Assembly (NCBI GenBank): GCA_030706455.1
Contig: JAUZOL010000009.1
Span: forward strand, 1 to 47,034
Direction: 5' to 3'
From: Bacteroidota bacterium
GTDB taxonomy: Bacteria; Bacteroidota; Bacteroidia; Bacteroidales; Paludibacteraceae
DNA length: 47,034 nt
The translations under genes and the position numbers were made by a program. Every line of letters starts with the position of its first letter. Positions within the stretch are counted from its first letter, which is position 1. The notes beneath the pieces are model-generated. The model was not told the origin of the DNA. It searched no databases and was given only the letters and a program-made list of their open reading frames with translations. This document shows positions 25,850 through 34,708 of the stretch, piece by piece.

Positions 25850-26782
25850 ATGCTAGCTCCAATCGTATTATTCGTCTATAATCGTCCGGAACATACACGG
25901 CAAACGCTTAACGCACTAAGCAACAACTCTCTTGCTTCGCAGTCTACCTTATATATATTCAGCGATGGAGAGCCGGATCATTGTTCTGATGAAACAGTAG
26001 AAAAAATAAAACAGGTAAGATTAATTATCAGGGAAAAGCAATGGTGCAAGGAGGTAATCATAAAGGAAGCAAAACAAAACCAGGGATTGGCAAAGTCAGT
26101 AATAAATGGCGTTACTGAAGTTATTACAAAGCACGGAAAAATCATTGTTCTGGAAGATGACTTAATTCCTTCTCATTATTTCCTTGATTTCATGAATCAA
26201 TCTCTCGACCGGTATGAAGAGCATCAAGAGATTTTCCAGATATCAGGATTCAGTTTCCCTTCAAAAAAGATAAAATCAGAAAACAGCAGCTATTTTTTAC
26301 CTTTAACCTCCACCTGGGGTTGGGCAACATGGAAACGGGTCTGGGATCTTATTGATTTTGAATGTAACGATTACTCAGTTCTGAAGAAAAATAAAAAGCT
26401 CGCGTATCGGTTTAATTTTAATGGTTCATACAATTATAAGAAAATGTTTATTCAACAAATGGAGTCTCAGAAAATCAGCTCCTGGGGAATACGTTTTTAT
26501 TGGAATGCTTTCAAAAATGATGCACTTATCCTTTTCCCTGATAAAAGTCTGATTTTGAACAATGGGTGGGATAATAGCGGTAGACATAACGACAATTACA
26601 ACGTCTTCCCGATAAATAATTGGGACGATATATACCAAATTAGGAGCTTTCCAAAAGAAATAGGGCTTAACTTGAATTACGTTGATCTTATTTCGAAATA
26701 TTTAAAAAAGAGGACATCAATACTCACAAAGCTATCAAATAAACTTTATTATATTTCAAAGCAAATATTAAGCAGAAACTAA
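25850..26782 (+). CDS. Glycosyltransferase (GNT-I/sugar-transferase-like GT-A)
   Basis: A 310-residue protein opening P-I-V-L-F-V-Y-N-R-P-E-H-T, followed by I-F-S-D-G-E-P-D, Q-N-Q-G-L-A-K-S-V-I-N-G-V and the metal-site V-L-E-D-D-L-I-P-S (~residue 103). A second conserved block reads T-S-T-W-G-W-A-T-W-K-R-V-W. This set is familiar from transferases in O-antigen and exopolysaccharide clusters that fold like eukaryotic GNT-I. The sugar is unknown. It starts 4 bases after the polymerase stop and ends 1 base before the acetyltransferase, so it is clearly in the same operon. Confidence 0.82.
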   Translation: MLAPIVLFVYNRPEHTRQTLNALSNNSLASQSTLYIFSDGEPDHCSDETVEKIKQVRLIIREKQWCKEVIIKEAKQNQGLAKSVINGVTEVITKHGKIIVLEDDLIPSHYFLDFMNQSLDRYEEHQEIFQISGFSFPSKKIKSENSSYFLPLTSTWGWATWKRVWDLIDFECNDYSVLKKNKKLAYRFNFNGSYNYKKMFIQQMESQKISSWGIRFYWNAFKNDALILFPDKSLILNNGWDNSGRHNDNYNVFPINNWDDIYQIRSFPKEIGLNLNYVDLISKYLKKRTSILTKLSNKLYYISKQILSRN

Positions 26783-26783
26783 C

Positions 26784-27392
26784 ATGAGGCTAATTTATTT
26801 TGTATCATATTTAATCAGGGGGGGATTACGGAAATTATCTCATTTCATTAGCGATTTGGCATGTAAGAATGATGTCGTTTTTGACAAAGGAGTCCGTTTT
26901 ACAGCGACTGCTAAAGTTGAGAACATATCCAAAAACAGAAACAACATTGTAATTGGAGAACGTACAATTATTGAAGGCAGACTACTCGTGTTTAACTATG
27001 GTGGTAAAATTCAAATTGGAAAGAATGTTTATGTAGGTGCTGGCTCACAAATTTGGTCAGGTGAATCAGTCGAGATAGGAAACAATGTATTGATCTCTCA
27101 CAATGTAAATATTATTGATACAAACTCACACGAAATTGATCATATAGAAAGAGAAGAACGTTATAATGCACTAATAAAATATGGACACCCAAAGGATAAG
27201 GCTAGTATTGTTACTGGTAAAATCACTATTGAAGATAACGTATGGATTAGTTTTGGGTCAATTATTCTGAAAAATGTAAAAATTGGGAAAGGTGCTATTA
27301 TTGGCGCAGGAAGCATGGTTACAAAAGATGTTCCTCCATTCACATTAGTTGCAGGTAATCCTGCTGTTGTTATCAAAACACTTAAAGTATGA
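26784..27392 (+). CDS. Hexapeptide-repeat (left-handed beta-helix) O-acetyltransferase
   Basis: A 202-residue protein with repeated [I/V]-G-x-x-x-x hexapeptides from ~residue 50. The active-site region S-H-N-V-N-I-I-D-T-N-S-H-E contains the expected His, and the C-terminal helix-closing sequence reads G-A-G-S-M-V-T-K-D-V-P-P-F-T-L-V-A-G-N-P-A. It resembles the WcaF/maltose-acetyltransferase group and should use acetyl-CoA to decorate a sugar of the repeat unit. The residues before the helix are basic and hydrophobic. The ATG of the following epimerase overlaps its stop codon. Confidence 0.87.
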   Translation: MRLIYFVSYLIRGGLRKLSHFISDLACKNDVVFDKGVRFTATAKVENISKNRNNIVIGERTIIEGRLLVFNYGGKIQIGKNVYVGAGSQIWSGESVEIGNNVLISHNVNIIDTNSHEIDHIEREERYNALIKYGHPKDKASIVTGKITIEDNVWISFGSIILKNVKIGKGAIIGAGSMVTKDVPPFTLVAGNPAVVIKTLKV

Positions 27393-28294
27393 ATTATTTA
27401 ATAATAGGTTCGAAAGGCTTTATCGGTAGCCATCTTATGGCTCATCTCATAAACCGGGGAGAAAAGGTATGGGGAGCCGATGTAATTGTTGATTACACCG
27501 ATGCTGAGAGATATTTTTTAGTGGATGCTTCGAATTCTGATTTTCACTCCATTTTTGAGAATCAGCATTTTGATATTTGTGTAAATTGTTCTGGTGCAGC
27601 AAGCGTACCAGATTCCATCCAACATCCAATGCGGGATTATTACCTAAACGCTGTAAATGTTTTTAAAATCCTGGATTCAATACGCATTTATCAATCAGAT
27701 TGTAAGTTCATTAATTTATCCAGTGCGGCCGTCTATGGCAATCCGACAAGCCTTCCGATCAGAGAAGATACTGTTGCATGTCCTGTGTCCCCATATGGTC
27801 TGCATAAATATCAAAGCGAACAAGTTTGCAGTGAATTTTATCACTATTTTAATATTAAAACATGTTCATTGCGTGTCTTTTCTGCTTATGGAGATGGATT
27901 ACGGAAACAACTCTTTTGGGACATTTATCAGAAAGCAAAAACAGGAATTCCTTTTACACTATTTGGAACAGGCAACGAATCCAGAGACTTTATTCATGTA
28001 AACGATATAGTTAATGCTATTGACCTTGTATCCAAATCTGATTATTTCAAAGCTGATGTAATTAATCTTGCTAATGGAGAGGAGATTTATATTAAAGATG
28101 CTGTTGCGACTTTTTTCAATAGTTTCTCAACAAACATCAACTATTCATTTTCAAAAGAAGAAAGAAAAGGTGATCCCGTTAATTGGGTCGCAGATATTAG
28201 CAAACTAAAATCTTTAGGCTATAAATCAACCTTTAATTTAGAAACCGGATTGCAACAATATTATAAATGGATTACACTGAAAGAAAAAAAATAG
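27389..28294 (+). CDS. NAD-dependent sugar epimerase/dehydratase (extended SDR)
   Basis: A 301-residue extended SDR acting on a nucleotide sugar. G-S-K-G-F-I-G-S-H-L near residue 8 binds NAD. Active-site words are I-N-L-S-S-A-A-V-Y-G-N and Y-G-L-H-K (Tyr/Lys pair, ~residue 138). R-D-F-I-H-V-N-D-I-V is the usual substrate-domain motif. The exact reaction (4-epimerisation, 4-reduction or dehydration) cannot be decided. It overlaps the acetyltransferase by 4 bases and the next transferase by 28 bases, showing tight translational coupling. Confidence 0.85.
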   Translation: MNYLIIGSKGFIGSHLMAHLINRGEKVWGADVIVDYTDAERYFLVDASNSDFHSIFENQHFDICVNCSGAASVPDSIQHPMRDYYLNAVNVFKILDSIRIYQSDCKFINLSSAAVYGNPTSLPIREDTVACPVSPYGLHKYQSEQVCSEFYHYFNIKTCSLRVFSAYGDGLRKQLFWDIYQKAKTGIPFTLFGTGNESRDFIHVNDIVNAIDLVSKSDYFKADVINLANGEEIYIKDAVATFFNSFSTNINYSFSKEERKGDPVNWVADISKLKSLGYKSTFNLETGLQQYYKWITLKEKK

Positions 28295-29433
28295 GAATCT
28301 TGTTCTACTATGGTAAGAACTGGATGGGCGGCGTGATATACATTATCAACCTGATAAAATCTATTAACAAGTTACCTGATGCCCAAAAACCCATCATTAT
28401 ATTGTTTTATAATGATAGTTCTAAGCCGTTTATTAATGAAATAAATTATCCCTATCTAACAATGATTTACAGAGTCAAAGTTAATGAATATACCAATTAT
28501 TTATTTTCTGTAATTAAGGGAAAGAATTGTTTTGAAGATGGACTGATAGATCAATATCAGTTAGATGGATTGTTTCCTCTGAATGATTTCCCATGTAAGC
28601 TTGGAAAGAATAATTCTAAAGTTGCGGCTTGGTATCCTGATTTACAACACAAGTTCTACCCTCAGTATTTTACAAAGACTAAAAGGTTTTTTAGAGAATG
28701 GAGACTAAAACAAATTATAAAAAATGCCAGTAATATTGTACTCTCAAGCAATGATGTTTTTTGCCAGTTCAACCAATTTTACACCCTCAAAGCGAATATG
28801 AATTTTCATATTTTACGTTTTACTTCCATTGTTGACAATGAACCAACCTCGTGCATTGAAGAGCTTAAATGTAAATACAATATAGATGGCCAATATTTTA
28901 TTGTTTCCAACCAATTCTGGCCACACAAAAACCACAAAATTGTCTTTGAAGCATTGAATTTATTAAAAAAGAACAATGTTAACTGTAAGATTGTGTTCAC
29001 CGGGAATATGATGGATAAAAAAAATCCTAAATATATCGATGGACTTAAGCAAATGATAGTAGATTTTGAGCTACAAGATCTCGTTTGTTTTGTAGGCTTA
29101 ATTAACAGAGAAGAGCAATTATGCTTAATGAAGAACTCACTAGCTGTAATACAACCCAGCTTGTTTGAAGGCTGGAGCACGGTCATTGAAGATGCCAAAG
29201 CATTAAAATGTCAAATTATTGCATCTAATTTGAATGTTCACAAAGAGCAACTTGAGGATGGGAAATTTGGGTACCTTTTTGATTCCCATGATGCAAATAG
29301 TTTAACCAATATTTTAAAAGGGTTCATATCTCATGAAATCGAATTAAAGCCTACAGTTGACAACTATAACGAATTAATTCTCCATAATGCAAAACAATTC
29401 GTGTCAATTTTTCCAGACAAAAATACCAAATAA
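28267..29433 (+). CDS. Family 4 (group 1) glycosyltransferase
   Basis: A 388-residue GT-B enzyme. The N-terminal domain has an I-L-F-Y-Y-G-K-N-W-M-G-G-V-I-Y glycine loop. The C-terminal domain has Y-F-I-V-S-N-Q-F-W-P-H-K-N-H, V-F-T-G-N, V-C-F-V-G-L-I-N-R-E and the donor-binding P-S-L-F-E-G-W-S-T-V-I-E-D-A-K-A. That last block equals the E-x7-E retaining-transferase motif in a variant form (E-G-W-S-T-V-I-E). It would add one sugar with retention. The start overlaps the preceding SDR by 28 bases and no other ATG suits the domain better. Confidence 0.88.
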   Translation: MDYTERKKIGILFYYGKNWMGGVIYIINLIKSINKLPDAQKPIIILFYNDSSKPFINEINYPYLTMIYRVKVNEYTNYLFSVIKGKNCFEDGLIDQYQLDGLFPLNDFPCKLGKNNSKVAAWYPDLQHKFYPQYFTKTKRFFREWRLKQIIKNASNIVLSSNDVFCQFNQFYTLKANMNFHILRFTSIVDNEPTSCIEELKCKYNIDGQYFIVSNQFWPHKNHKIVFEALNLLKKNNVNCKIVFTGNMMDKKNPKYIDGLKQMIVDFELQDLVCFVGLINREEQLCLMKNSLAVIQPSLFEGWSTVIEDAKALKCQIIASNLNVHKEQLEDGKFGYLFDSHDANSLTNILKGFISHEIELKPTVDNYNELILHNAKQFVSIFPDKNTK

Positions 29434-29487
29434 TATTCTAAAAAAGCAAACACAACCTGTCGATTGTTTTGTTTATCATAATTTATA

Positions 29488-30255
29488 ATGAAATTATCAC
29501 TCATCACAGTTTCTTACAATAGCGCTTCGACCATACGCGATACATTTGAATCTGTCTTAGCCCAAACATACACTGATATTGAATATCTTGTTATAGATGG
29601 GCAGTCCAAAGACGGGACAATTGATATTATAAACGAATACGCACCTCGTTTCAAAGGCCGAATGCGCTGGATATGCGAAAAAGACCATGGCATATATGAT
29701 GCTATGAATAAAGGGATACGTATGGCAACCGGTGATATCGTAGGAATTATTAACTCAGATGACTTTTATCATAATAAAGATGCGATAGAGAATATTATTG
29801 ATACATTCAAACAAAATCCGGACGTGGAAGCAACATTTGCTGATGTTAGGTTTGTACGCCCTAACGATTTAACAAAGACTGTAAGATATTATAGTTCAAA
29901 GCGATTCAGCCCATGGATGTTTCGATTTGGATTTATGCCAGCGCATCCAACGTTTTTTACTTATAAAAACAATTTTGATAAATATGGATACTACAAACCT
30001 GATTACCAAATTGCAGCTGACTATGAATTATTGATTCGTTTTTTATATAATAATAGGCTCAAATATAAATATATGCCTATCGACCTCCTGAAGATGAGAA
30101 CAGGAGGAACAAGTACGGCTTCAATCAAAAGCACCAGTATGCTCAATCAAGAAATTGTAAAAGCGTGTAAGGAAAACAACATCAATACTAATCTCTGTAT
30201 TTTGTATTTTAAATACGTGGTAAAAATCTGGGAAATAATCCTAACCAAATCATGA
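29488..30255 (+). CDS. Family 2 glycosyltransferase (WcaA-like)
   Basis: A 255-residue GT2 enzyme. It shows S-L-I-T-V-S-Y-N-S-A, Y-L-V-I-D-G-Q-S-K-D-G-T, E-K-D-H-G-I-Y-D-A-M-N-K-G-I and the metal site I-N-S-D-D. It is closely patterned like the gene at 22893 but retains the acidic D-D that the other replaces with A-G-D. In Bacteroidales clusters such a gene often stands next to the SDR and WecA-like genes and adds an early sugar. Its stop overlaps the following ATG by 4 bases. Confidence 0.9.
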   Translation: MKLSLITVSYNSASTIRDTFESVLAQTYTDIEYLVIDGQSKDGTIDIINEYAPRFKGRMRWICEKDHGIYDAMNKGIRMATGDIVGIINSDDFYHNKDAIENIIDTFKQNPDVEATFADVRFVRPNDLTKTVRYYSSKRFSPWMFRFGFMPAHPTFFTYKNNFDKYGYYKPDYQIAADYELLIRFLYNNRLKYKYMPIDLLKMRTGGTSTASIKSTSMLNQEIVKACKENNINTNLCILYFKYVVKIWEIILTKS

Positions 30256-31199
30256 ACTTACTCATTACAGGCATACATGGATTTGTAGGATCCAATCTTA
30301 CAAATGCCTTAAAAGCAACTCACACCATATATGGGCTTGACATTATCAAGGCCGACAAAAAAGGTGTTGTACATACTTACAATTGGGAAGATCTTGCAAA
30401 AATACCTCATATCGATACTGTAATTCATCTAGCAGGGAAAGCACATGACACGAAGAATCACACAGAAAAACAGGTTTATTTCGAAGTAAATACAGAACTG
30501 ACTAAAAAAATTTATGACTGGTTTTTAGCTTCTGGTGCTAAACAATTTATTTTTTTCAGCTCAGTAAAAGCTGCTGCCGATAGAGTAGAGGGTAATATTC
30601 TGACTGAAGATATCTATCCACTTCCCAAGGGCCCCTACGGCGAAAGTAAGATAGCTGCTGAAAATTATTTACTAAGCCAGCAACAGAACGCAATTGCTCT
30701 TAACAAAAAAACATACATCTTACGCCCTTGTATGATTCATGGCCCCGGTAATAAAGGTAACTTAAACTTGCTATACAATGTCGTCAATAAGGGAATCCCA
30801 TATCCGTTAGGTGCATTCAAAAACAAACGATCTTTTACTTCCATCGATAATTTATCATTCCTAATTAAGCAAATTATCGAAAAAGATATACCCTCTGGAG
30901 TCTATCAAATAGCAGATGACGAACCTATTTCAACCAAAGAAATAATCAAGCTAATCGGAGAAGGCTCTGGGAAAAGTGCAAAAATCTGGAACTTAAACCG
31001 ATCGTTTATCAAATTATTAGCACCCATCGGAGATATACTACATCTCCCTCTAAATAGAGAACGATTGCAAAAGCTCACGGAAAATTATGTTGTCTCCAAC
31101 CACAAAATCAAAAAAGCGCTTGACATTCAACAACTACCTCAAACTGCAAGCGACGGATTAAGAAAAACGATTCGTTCGTTTCAAACAACACATAAATAA
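30252..31199 (+). CDS. WbpV-like UDP-4-keto-6-deoxy-HexNAc reductase/epimerase (SDR)
   Basis: A 315-residue extended SDR. G-I-H-G-F-V-G-S-N-L binds NAD(P). H-L-A-G-K-A-H-D is the phrase I know from WbpV/WreQ-type proteins. Catalytic words are F-F-S-S-V-K-A-A and Y-G-E-S-K (~residue 136). Paired with the WbpM-type dehydratase (32734) and the initiating transferase (31640), it most likely reduces the 4-keto intermediate to UDP-QuiNAc or UDP-FucNAc. The pathway assignment is inference from gene context. It is linked to the preceding transferase by a 4-base overlap and followed 15 bases later by the cupin gene. Confidence 0.8.
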   Translation: MNLLITGIHGFVGSNLTNALKATHTIYGLDIIKADKKGVVHTYNWEDLAKIPHIDTVIHLAGKAHDTKNHTEKQVYFEVNTELTKKIYDWFLASGAKQFIFFSSVKAAADRVEGNILTEDIYPLPKGPYGESKIAAENYLLSQQQNAIALNKKTYILRPCMIHGPGNKGNLNLLYNVVNKGIPYPLGAFKNKRSFTSIDNLSFLIKQIIEKDIPSGVYQIADDEPISTKEIIKLIGEGSGKSAKIWNLNRSFIKLLAPIGDILHLPLNRERLQKLTENYVVSNHKIKKALDIQQLPQTASDGLRKTIRSFQTTHK

Positions 31200-31214
31200 T
31201 CTCAATTGCACTTT

Positions 31215-31610
31215 ATGCAGATTATAACTAATGAATTATTAAACAGTGTCTCAGAATTGGCAATCAAGAGTGCCCGTCTGCGCATGAATTACAATTTTCA
31301 TGAACACTTGGATGCTCTGGCTCAACGGCTGCTCAATGCCCTGGAACCTGGAACAGAGTTACCCATTCACAGACATATCCATACGGCCGAGACATACATT
31401 TTATTACGTGGAAAAATCAAAGTGATTTTTTATACGGAAAATAAAGAAGAGACAAAATGTGTGCTTTTAGATCCCATGGTAGGAAACCACGGTGTCAATA
31501 TTCCTGCCGGCACATGGCATACACTGGAAGTTTTGGAATCTGGAAGCGTAATTTTTGAAGTTAAAGATGGGCCTTACACTCCAGTAAAAGAAGAAGATAT
31601 ACTTCGATAA
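31215..31610 (+). CDS. WbuC-family cupin-fold metalloprotein
   Basis: A 131-residue protein starting at ATG 31215. The TTG at 31206 only adds three residues. The cupin core is clear: L-E-P-G-T-E-L-P-I-H-R-H-I-H-T-A-E-T-Y-I-L-L-R-G-K contributes three His and a Glu for metal, followed by G-V-N-I-P-A-G-T-W-H-T-L-E. The N-terminal S-A-R-L-R-M-N-Y-N-F-H segment is typical of WbuC. These proteins are found in O-antigen clusters but their reaction is unproven. It lies within the run of initiation genes. Confidence 0.85.
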   Translation: MQIITNELLNSVSELAIKSARLRMNYNFHEHLDALAQRLLNALEPGTELPIHRHIHTAETYILLRGKIKVIFYTENKEETKCVLLDPMVGNHGVNIPAGTWHTLEVLESGSVIFEVKDGPYTPVKEEDILR

Positions 31611-31639
31611 GAATGAATTATAATGATTAACGATTAACT

Positions 31640-32641
31640 ATGTGCAACAACATACTATTTCTGGTATCTGCTTTCTCATGTTCTTTTATACTGACATGGT
31701 TGGTTCGAAAATGGACTATAAAAAAAGCAATTTTAGATATTCCGAACGACCGCAGTTCGCATACAATTCCAACCCCCCGTGGAGGTGGCATTGCAATTGC
31801 GCTGGTTTGGTTTATTTCATTGCTAATATTGAAATTAACGGATAACATAGAAAATCAACTATTCTTTGCTTTATTAAGCGGAGCCCCCTTATCGTTCGCC
31901 GGATTTTTAGATGACGTCCTTCATCTGAAGGCAAAGACACGTTTCCTGATTCAATTCTTTTGTGCAGGACTTGCCCTATTTTCTCTTGGAGGACTACATG
32001 TCGTTGATTTGGGTTTCTATTCCTTTGAAAACAGCTGGCTTCTCACTCTATTGGCTTTTATCGGCATTATCTGGCTGACTAACTTGTTCAATTTTTTGGA
32101 CGGAATTGACGGTTACATAAGTACAGAAGTAATCTTTATAGGGATTGCTACATTTTTACTGCTCAATGATTGCATGGCCTTATTACTTTCCGTCATTGTA
32201 TTAGGATTTCTGTTCTGGAATTGGCAGAAAGCTAAGATTTTCATGGGAGATGTGGGAAGTACTCTTCTAGGTTTTACTATAGCAATTTTTGCTATTTACC
32301 AACAAAACAACGAATTATCATCCATACTTATATGGATAATGCTTACAAGCCTTTTCTGGGTGGATGCTACTGTCACACTCATGCGAAGATATTGGAATAA
32401 AGAACAATTGAGTCAGGCACACCGTAAACATGCTTACCAACGCATTGTACAATCAGGTTTTAGTCATCAAAAGACTGTGCTGTATTCATTAAGTCTAAAC
32501 CTATTGGCTCTGTTCCTTATTATTTGTGCCATCCACTTCAAATCGCTAATGCTTGTCTTTGCATGTTTAAACATACTGATATTGTGGTTCACCATAAAAT
32601 GGGTTGACAAACGAAAACCTTTTGAAAAAAATGCACGCTGA
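31640..32641 (+). CDS. WecA/WbpL-type undecaprenyl-phosphate sugar-1-phosphate transferase
   Basis: A polytopic enzyme of the MraY-like GT4 family (333 residues, ~10-11 helices) that loads the first sugar-phosphate onto undecaprenyl phosphate. The diagnostic cytosolic motifs are present: I-P-N-D-R-S-S-H...P-R-G-G-G, the D-D of F-L-D-D-V-L, N-L-F-N-F-L-D-G-I-D-G, I-F-M-G-D-V-G-S-T and the histidine loop H-R-K-H-A-Y-Q-R. With the neighbouring dehydratase and SDR it resembles WbpL, which uses UDP-FucNAc/QuiNAc. A UDP-GlcNAc enzyme like WecA remains possible. Ninety-two bases and a promoter box precede the next gene. Confidence 0.88.
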   Translation: MCNNILFLVSAFSCSFILTWLVRKWTIKKAILDIPNDRSSHTIPTPRGGGIAIALVWFISLLILKLTDNIENQLFFALLSGAPLSFAGFLDDVLHLKAKTRFLIQFFCAGLALFSLGGLHVVDLGFYSFENSWLLTLLAFIGIIWLTNLFNFLDGIDGYISTEVIFIGIATFLLLNDCMALLLSVIVLGFLFWNWQKAKIFMGDVGSTLLGFTIAIFAIYQQNNELSSILIWIMLTSLFWVDATVTLMRRYWNKEQLSQAHRKHAYQRIVQSGFSHQKTVLYSLSLNLLALFLIICAIHFKSLMLVFACLNILILWFTIKWVDKRKPFEKNAR

Positions 32642-32684
32642 TTATATTCTTTTTCACACCATTTGGAATTAAAGTAACAGAAGC

Positions 32685-32712
32685 TTGTTTAGGAAAATAT
32701 TGTTTAACTTTG
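32685..32712 (+). promoter_or_regulatory. Putative promoter of the WbpM-wza-wzz block
   Basis: TAACTTTG (32705-32712) is a perfect -7 box. A TTG at 32685-32687 lies 17 bases upstream, slightly closer than the usual 19-21. Transcription would begin near 32717, 17 bases before the ATG at 32734. It suggests that the dehydratase, export and chain-length genes can be expressed apart from the transferase block. Confidence 0.55.
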
Positions 32713-32733
32713 CAAACCCAAAAAAATAAAACT

Positions 32734-34695
32734 ATGGAAAAGATTCAGACACAATTTCGTCGTTTTTTAAAAGATATTTTGAGGTTATCACTTGTCAACC
32801 GATGGATTGTATTATTTACGGATCTACTGCTCTGCCTGATCGGTTTCTTTGTTTCTGTAATCATCCGTCAGCAAATAATACCCTCCACCCTGATCGACAA
32901 TCTATATACTCTGGCTCTTGTATTTACCGTTTTCAACAGCATTGCTTTTTTATTGTTTCAAACGCATCGAGGGTTAATTCGCCATGCCAACTTTAATGAA
33001 ATGTGGAGATTATTTGCAGCATTGCTCTCTTCTTGTATAGCTCTTTATGCTGCAATAATTATTATCGACCAGCATATCCCGCTAGCTCGCGTACTGGTGT
33101 TCAATATTTTTTTAACGAATTTAGCTCTGATGCTCTTTTTGCGATTTGTAATTGTTCGGCTCTACAATTTTTCTGTGAGCTATTCCAATAAATTGAGAAA
33201 AAGAGCTCTGGTATATGGTATCGGGCCTCACAGCATCGCCCTTGTACAGTGGATTAACCGTACGGCTAATACCAAATATCAAATCTTGGGTTTTATGGAA
33301 CGGGGAGGAAATGCAAGAAAAACCCGTATCCAAGATCTTCCGGTCTATAACCTGAACTATGACGATCAGGATCGATTCCTACGAAAAAATGAAATCACGA
33401 CTATTCTTTTCCCTGACTACAAAACTGCAAGAGAAGAACAATCGATCATTTCCAAGTTTATTGAGATCGGGTTATCGGTATTTGTTGCTCCTCCGCTTGA
33501 AGGATTAGATTCTGCTCAAAACATTCAGGCACAGATGAAACCCATCCAATTTGAGGACTTGTTAGGACGTGATGAGATACAGATTAACCTGAATGCCATA
33601 GCATCACAGCTGCATGGAAAAGTGATTCTAATTACAGGAGCAGCCGGCTCAATCGGTAGCGAGCTGGTACGTCAGTTAGCGCAATTCGATCCAACTCAAC
33701 TCATTCTGTTTGATGTGGCTGAAACTCCGTTGCATAACTTACGGCTTGAAATGGTAAAGAGATTTCCAAAGTTAAGTTTCGTGCCTGTAATTGGAGATGT
33801 TCGTAACGAAAGACGTTTGGAATTTGTTTTTGAAAAATACCATCCGGAAGTAATATACCACGCAGCAGCCTATAAACACGTACCCCTGATGGAGGAGAAT
33901 CCTTGCGAAGCCATCTTGGACAACGTATTAGGGACAAAATTACTCAGTAGCTTTGCAGAGAATTACAACGCGGAAAGCTTTGTGATGGTATCTACAGATA
34001 AAGCGGTAAACCCGACAAACGTGATGGGAGCTTCCAAACGTATTGCTGAAATTTATGTTCAATCGCTGGCAAAAAAGAGCGCTTCTAATGGCGGACGAAC
34101 CCGTTTCGTTACTACCCGATTCGGAAATGTGCTGGGGTCAAATGGTTCTGTCATTCCCCACTTTAAGGAACAGATTGAAAAGGGAGGCCCTGTAACCGTT
34201 ACCCATCCAGATATAATCCGCTACTTTATGACCATACCCGAGGCTTGCCGGTTGGTGCTGGAGGCAGCCTCATTTGGTCAATCCGGTGAAATTTATGTTT
34301 TTGACATGGGGAAACCTGTCAAAATTGTAGATCTGGCCCGGCAGATGATTGAAATGGCTGGTTTTATCCCCGATGTGGATATAAAAATTGAATTTACCGG
34401 TTTACGTCCGGGAGAGAAGCTCTATGAAGAATTGTTGAACGATAAGGAAAAAACACTTCCGACATCCCATGAGAAAATCACTGTAGCTAAAGTGCGTCAA
34501 TATGAATTTGATAAAGTGAACGATACCATTCATACACTGGTTCACCATGCATACAGAGTCGAAATTCCAGAAACAGTTAAGACAATGAAAGAGTTGGTTC
34601 CGGAATTTATAAGCCAAAACTCTCCTTATGCTATTTACGACAAAGAAGAGTCTGTTCCGACCATAAACATTACTAATATAAAAGTAAATCAATAA
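32734..34695 (+). CDS. WbpM/CapD-type membrane nucleotide-sugar 4,6-dehydratase
   Basis: A 653-residue inner-membrane enzyme. The start is ATG 32734, since the frame from TTG 32710 would begin inside the promoter box. Four N-terminal helices (residues ~20-140) lead into a CoA-binding-like domain (~145-285) and an SDR domain with G-A-A-G-S-I-G-S-E-L (~300-309). The catalytic region (~418-435) reads V-S-T-D-K-A-V-N-P-T-N-V-M-G-A-S-K, with Met where most SDRs have Tyr, as is known for WbpM/FlaA1. It should convert UDP-GlcNAc to UDP-4-keto-6-deoxy-GlcNAc for the SDR at 30252. It stands 13 bases before the SLBB export gene. Confidence 0.9.
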   Translation: MEKIQTQFRRFLKDILRLSLVNRWIVLFTDLLLCLIGFFVSVIIRQQIIPSTLIDNLYTLALVFTVFNSIAFLLFQTHRGLIRHANFNEMWRLFAALLSSCIALYAAIIIIDQHIPLARVLVFNIFLTNLALMLFLRFVIVRLYNFSVSYSNKLRKRALVYGIGPHSIALVQWINRTANTKYQILGFMERGGNARKTRIQDLPVYNLNYDDQDRFLRKNEITTILFPDYKTAREEQSIISKFIEIGLSVFVAPPLEGLDSAQNIQAQMKPIQFEDLLGRDEIQINLNAIASQLHGKVILITGAAGSIGSELVRQLAQFDPTQLILFDVAETPLHNLRLEMVKRFPKLSFVPVIGDVRNERRLEFVFEKYHPEVIYHAAAYKHVPLMEENPCEAILDNVLGTKLLSSFAENYNAESFVMVSTDKAVNPTNVMGASKRIAEIYVQSLAKKSASNGGRTRFVTTRFGNVLGSNGSVIPHFKEQIEKGGPVTVTHPDIIRYFMTIPEACRLVLEAASFGQSGEIYVFDMGKPVKIVDLARQMIEMAGFIPDVDIKIEFTGLRPGEKLYEELLNDKEKTLPTSHEKITVAKVRQYEFDKVNDTIHTLVHHAYRVEIPETVKTMKELVPEFISQNSPYAIYDKEESVPTINITNIKVNQ

Positions 34696-34708
34696 GGATA
34701 ACGAATAA

